A DNA stretch of 64,000 nt from Amarolinea aalborgensis. Lineage in GTDB: Bacteria > Chloroflexota > Anaerolineae > SSC4 > Amarolineaceae. The notes beneath the pieces are model-generated. The model did no database searches. It saw only the letters and a list, made by a program, of their open reading frames with translations, and was not told where the DNA came from. Below are positions 61,048-64,000 of this stretch, in pieces. Numbering within the stretch: position 1 is the first letter of the stretch; every line of letters begins with the position of its first letter. The position numbers were made by a program, and so were the translations under genes. The stretch lies in contig NZ_UETR01000005.1 of the NCBI RefSeq assembly GCF_900491745.1, positions 1 through 64,000 on the forward strand, written 5' to 3'.

Positions 61048-63663
61048 ATGAGCCACCATACACCCGATCCACGAGAAGAAAGCGCGGACAGCAGCCTCGC
61101 CGGCAGCGAGTATGAACGCGGCCTGGCGCTGCTCGCCGAACTGCGCGAACGACCAGGCGCGCCAGACGAAACTCTGCAGTTGTGGCGCCTCGCGGTCGCG
61201 GGCGCGGCCGCGGCCATGACGCCACACGGTGAGCGCGGCGAAACCGCGTCAGAGATTCTAGCCGAGCTGCCACAGGCGCGCGCAGACCAGTTGATCCAGA
61301 TGTCCCGCACCCTGCTCAAACAGGCCAATCCACGCGCCTGGCGCGGCGTGATTCTGCTGGCCGAGGCTTTGGCGTTGCGCGCGCGTGTGCTGCGCCTGCC
61401 CATTGCGATCGGTGAAGCGCCTGCGCGGCGCGAGCAGGCCATCGGCTTTGCCCTGGCGCAAGCCCAGCGTGCGCTGAAGCGCCGCCAGCATCAGCGCACC
61501 CTCAACATTCTGCACGACCTCCTGGCGCTGGCGCCGGACAATCAAGAGGCGCAGGCGCTGCTTGACGCGCTTGCGCAAGCAGCCGAACCGCGCGGCCGCC
61601 CATCACGCCGCCGCGATGTGGTTCCTGAGCCGTTTGGCGCGGCCGATGATCCGTTTGCGGAGACGCCGACGCCCCCTCTGTCAATTTGGGATGAAGTCGA
61701 ACTGCCAGACGCAGAGCCAGAAGCGCCGCGCGCCGCCGCGCCGCTGCGCGAGGTGGATCTGCGCTTCGTCCTGGGACCAGAGGGGCCGGTGGCGCGCTAC
61801 CTGGGCAACCGCTATGTCTTTCGTCCAGGCCAATTACAAATGGCGGAGACGGTGCTGGAAGCGATACGCAGCGCCAGTCATGCGCTCATCGAAGCCGGCA
61901 CTGGCTCAGGCAAATCGTTTGCCTACCTGGCGCCGGCCATCTGGTCAGGCCAAAAAGTCCTGGTCGCCACCGCCAATAAGCTACTGCAAGATCAGCTCTG
62001 GCTGAAGGACATTCCCGCGCTGCAGCAGGTCGCGCCGCGACCATTCAAGGCGGCGCTGCTCAAAGGGCGCAGCAATTACATCTGCAATCGTAAGCTCGAC
62101 CAGATGGCGAAACGACCGACCGATGAGCATCTCAAGGCCGGTTTTAGCGCCGGCCGCTTCATCGAGTGGGCGCAGTCCGATTCAGGCGAGATGGATGCGC
62201 TGAACCTGCCAGAACGTCTGCGGCCGCATCTGACCATTGAAAATCATGAGTGCCTGGGGAACCGCTGCCCGCTCATCCGTCTTTGCTTCTACGAGCGGGC
62301 CAAACGCCGTGTGGAACAGGCGGATGTGGCCGTGGTCAACCATTCGCTGCTGGCCCTGAATCTCAACAGCGAGACGCCTTTCTTTCCCATGCCCGATGTC
62401 GTGGTGGTGGATGAAGCGCACGAGCTGGCGAACTACACGGCCGCAGCCCTGCAGTTGACACTGACCTATGGCAAAATCCAGGGCATCATCAACTCGAATC
62501 ACCTCAACTACAACCTGCCGGGCGACCTGCGCGGCCAGTTGCAGCGCGACAACAACACTCTGTTTGTAGATTTGACCGAAAATGCGCCGCGCGAGGCGTT
62601 TGGGCGTTGGGAGCTGCTTGGCGCGCAGCCGGACATGGCGCAGTTGGCGCTGCATTTACAGGAAACGGCCAAGGCGCTGCAAACGATCAAAACGCCCTAC
62701 GGCAGCGAGGAGATGAACGCGGAGTTCCGGCGCTTCGTGGAGCACTTGACGCTGTCGCAGTTTGAACTGCAGATGATGGCGGCCGAAGTGCCTGCGGGTC
62801 GGGTGCGCTTCGTCGAACGCATGAATGACGGCGACCCGCGCTCCATCTTCGTAATCCAGCGGCCATTGGAAGTCAGCGATTTCCTGGCCGAACACCTCTT
62901 CGACAAGGTCAAGACGGTCATCTGTACGTCGGCCACGCTGCGCACGTCCGACGGCTATGATTACTTTCGCCGCCAGGTGGGCGCGCCAGAGCGCTGTGTG
63001 ACGCTGGACGTGCCCAGCCCCTTTGACTACGTTAACAGCGTGTTGATCTACACCGCGCCCCATCTGACGCCGCCGGATCGCAACGGCGATGAGGAGACGT
63101 ATCAACTCGAATTGGCGCGCGAAGTCTACCGGTTGATCACCTACAGCGGCGGGCGCGCACTCATCCTGTGCACCTCGCTGGCCCGCATGCGCTACCTGTA
63201 TGACACAATCAGTCCGCACGTCAGGTATCCCCTGCTCAAGCAAGGGGATGCCCCGCGCGCAGACCTCGTGCGCCAGTTTCAGGCCGCGGGCGATGCCGTG
63301 CTCTTTGCCACGCGCTCGTTTTGGCAAGGCGTGGACATCCCCGGCGAGGCGCTGAGCCTGGTGGTGATTGACCGCCTGCCCTTTCCGGTGCCGTCCGACC
63401 CGGTGGTGGCCGGCCGTGATCGCCTGATTCGCGCCAGCGGCGGCGAGCCTTTCTACCAACTCATGCTGCCCGAAGCGACGCTGGCACTCAAGCAAGGCGT
63501 CGGCCGCCTCATGCGCTCCGAATCTGACCGCGGCGTCATCGCGCTGCTCGACTCGCGCCTCTTGCACAAGTTCTATGGTCACAGCGTCCTCGCCGCGCTC
63601 CCGCCGGGCCGCGTCACCACGAACCGGCTGGATGTCAAGGCCTTCTTTAATGCTGAATTCTGA
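61048..63663 (+). CDS. DinG/XPD-like ATP-dependent helicase with N-terminal extension
   Basis: The 871-residue helicase has Walker A in EAGTGSGKSFAYLAPAI (about residue 285), DEAH in VVDEAHELAN (about 455) and late motifs TRSFWQGVDIPGE and GVGRLMRSESDRG. Four Cys (YICNRK, HECLGNRCPLIRLCFY) match the 4Fe-4S site of DinG/YoaA. The first 230 residues are Ala/Arg-rich and helical, perhaps TPR-like (QRTLNILHDLLALAPDNQEA), and not typical of E. coli DinG. It probably unwinds DNA during repair. Confidence 0.88.
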   Translation: MSHHTPDPREESADSSLAGSEYERGLALLAELRERPGAPDETLQLWRLAVAGAAAAMTPHGERGETASEILAELPQARADQLIQMSRTLLKQANPRAWRGVILLAEALALRARVLRLPIAIGEAPARREQAIGFALAQAQRALKRRQHQRTLNILHDLLALAPDNQEAQALLDALAQAAEPRGRPSRRRDVVPEPFGAADDPFAETPTPPLSIWDEVELPDAEPEAPRAAAPLREVDLRFVLGPEGPVARYLGNRYVFRPGQLQMAETVLEAIRSASHALIEAGTGSGKSFAYLAPAIWSGQKVLVATANKLLQDQLWLKDIPALQQVAPRPFKAALLKGRSNYICNRKLDQMAKRPTDEHLKAGFSAGRFIEWAQSDSGEMDALNLPERLRPHLTIENHECLGNRCPLIRLCFYERAKRRVEQADVAVVNHSLLALNLNSETPFFPMPDVVVVDEAHELANYTAAALQLTLTYGKIQGIINSNHLNYNLPGDLRGQLQRDNNTLFVDLTENAPREAFGRWELLGAQPDMAQLALHLQETAKALQTIKTPYGSEEMNAEFRRFVEHLTLSQFELQMMAAEVPAGRVRFVERMNDGDPRSIFVIQRPLEVSDFLAEHLFDKVKTVICTSATLRTSDGYDYFRRQVGAPERCVTLDVPSPFDYVNSVLIYTAPHLTPPDRNGDEETYQLELAREVYRLITYSGGRALILCTSLARMRYLYDTISPHVRYPLLKQGDAPRADLVRQFQAAGDAVLFATRSFWQGVDIPGEALSLVVIDRLPFPVPSDPVVAGRDRLIRASGGEPFYQLMLPEATLALKQGVGRLMRSESDRGVIALLDSRLLHKFYGHSVLAALPPGRVTTNRLDVKAFFNAEF

Positions 63664-63741
63664 ACGCGGAATACTGAATGGGGGGAAGAGAGTCCGCGTG
63701 CAAAGTACATTCAGCATTCCCTGTTCAGCATTCCACGTTCG
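63664..63741. repeat. Word-repeat intergenic DNA
   Basis: The 78-bp gap between convergent genes carries GAATACTGAATG and its near-complement CATTCAGCATTCC twice, able to form a hairpin. This is the same type of short-word DNA as at 14046-14137. It may serve as a terminator. Confidence 0.45.
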
Positions 63742-64000
63742 TTACGGCCCAGTCACAGTCGGCTGTCCTGCGGCCTGCCAGCCCTTCAACCCGCCGGCCA
63801 GGCTGGTCACCTGGGTGAAGCCAGCCTTGAGCAGCACGTCGCGCCCGGTTTGGCTGCGATTGCCGGAGCGGCAGACGACCACGACCGGCTTGTCCTTCGG
63901 CACTTCTTGCACACGGCTAGCCAGTTCGCCCAACGGAATGAGCGTTGAGCCTGGAACGTGATAGTCGTTCCACTCAGTCGGTTCGCGCACATCCAAGATG
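63742..64000 (-). CDS. Rhodanese-like domain protein, N-terminus outside window
   Basis: The visible 85 residues include ILDVREPTEWNDYHVPGSTLIPLGEL and the active-site loop VVCRSGNRSQTG with the catalytic Cys, then GGLKGW. It is a single-domain sulfurtransferase. The frame is open at the window edge; the Met at 63996 is within the domain and unlikely to be the true start. Confidence 0.88.
   Translation of the reverse strand, partial: ILDVREPTEWNDYHVPGSTLIPLGELASRVQEVPKDKPVVVVCRSGNRSQTGRDVLLKAGFTQVTSLAGGLKGWQAAGQPTVTGP

Overview
The window looks like a GC-rich chromosomal segment of a Chloroflexota bacterium, probably Anaerolineae- or Caldilineae-like. The reasons are secreted proteins with long Thr-Pro linkers, coenzyme F420 genes (npdG, cofE), a topoisomerase I carrying N-terminal zinc ribbons, a CadA-type ATPase with a Cys-rich insert, and many small Chloroflexota-type proteins. 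This assignment is inference from gene content. No rRNA, tRNA, CRISPR array, prophage or transposase gene was seen. Housekeeping-type promoters are readable and mostly follow TTGAC(N)-N16/17-TACAAT.

1-6.1 kb: a secreted HExxH protein (running off the left edge) is divergent from a STAND-type ATPase/TPR regulator; a CBM48-like protein follows. 6.1-14 kb: a conserved information-processing cluster, ffh-rpsP-khpA / rimM-dprA-topA / M24 peptidase, with a striking three-way-junction inverted-repeat element between topA and the peptidase gene. 14-18.5 kb: a lipoprotein and a second copy of the secreted HExxH protein. The two HExxH genes share a near-identical promoter block with 11-12-bp phased repeats, and a third, ruined copy lies upstream of the second.

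18.5-29 kb: carbamate kinase, a Ser/Thr kinase, threonine synthase, a second fold-type-II PLP enzyme and an SsnA-like amidohydrolase, mixed with toxin-antitoxin-like genes and a haloalkane-dehalogenase-like hydrolase. The carbamate kinase, PLP enzyme and SsnA homologue resemble parts of the anaerobic purine/YgeX-YqeA-SsnA catabolic cluster. 29-39 kb: a lipase pair, ywbE-rho, then F420 genes (npdG ... cofE) interrupted by an adenine methyltransferase/SacI-like restriction endonuclease pair, followed by a DUF4058 gene and a sugar-type ABC importer without its ATPase.

39-50 kb: brnTA, a squalene-cyclase-like protein, 3-methyladenine glycosylase, a fused acyl-CoA synthetase/GNAT, a decapitated PHP-phosphatase remnant, an AlbA/Schlafen-TPR protein, an S33 peptidase, then a polyferredoxin and a CDF transporter. 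51-54 kb: a zinc/cadmium resistance operon (smtB-zntA) with a textbook operator over its -10 box. 54-64 kb: slipin, ComEA, xanthine phosphoribosyltransferase with a LutA-like protein, several membrane proteins, an M50 site-2 protease with CBS domains, a DinG-like helicase and the C-terminal part of a rhodanese.
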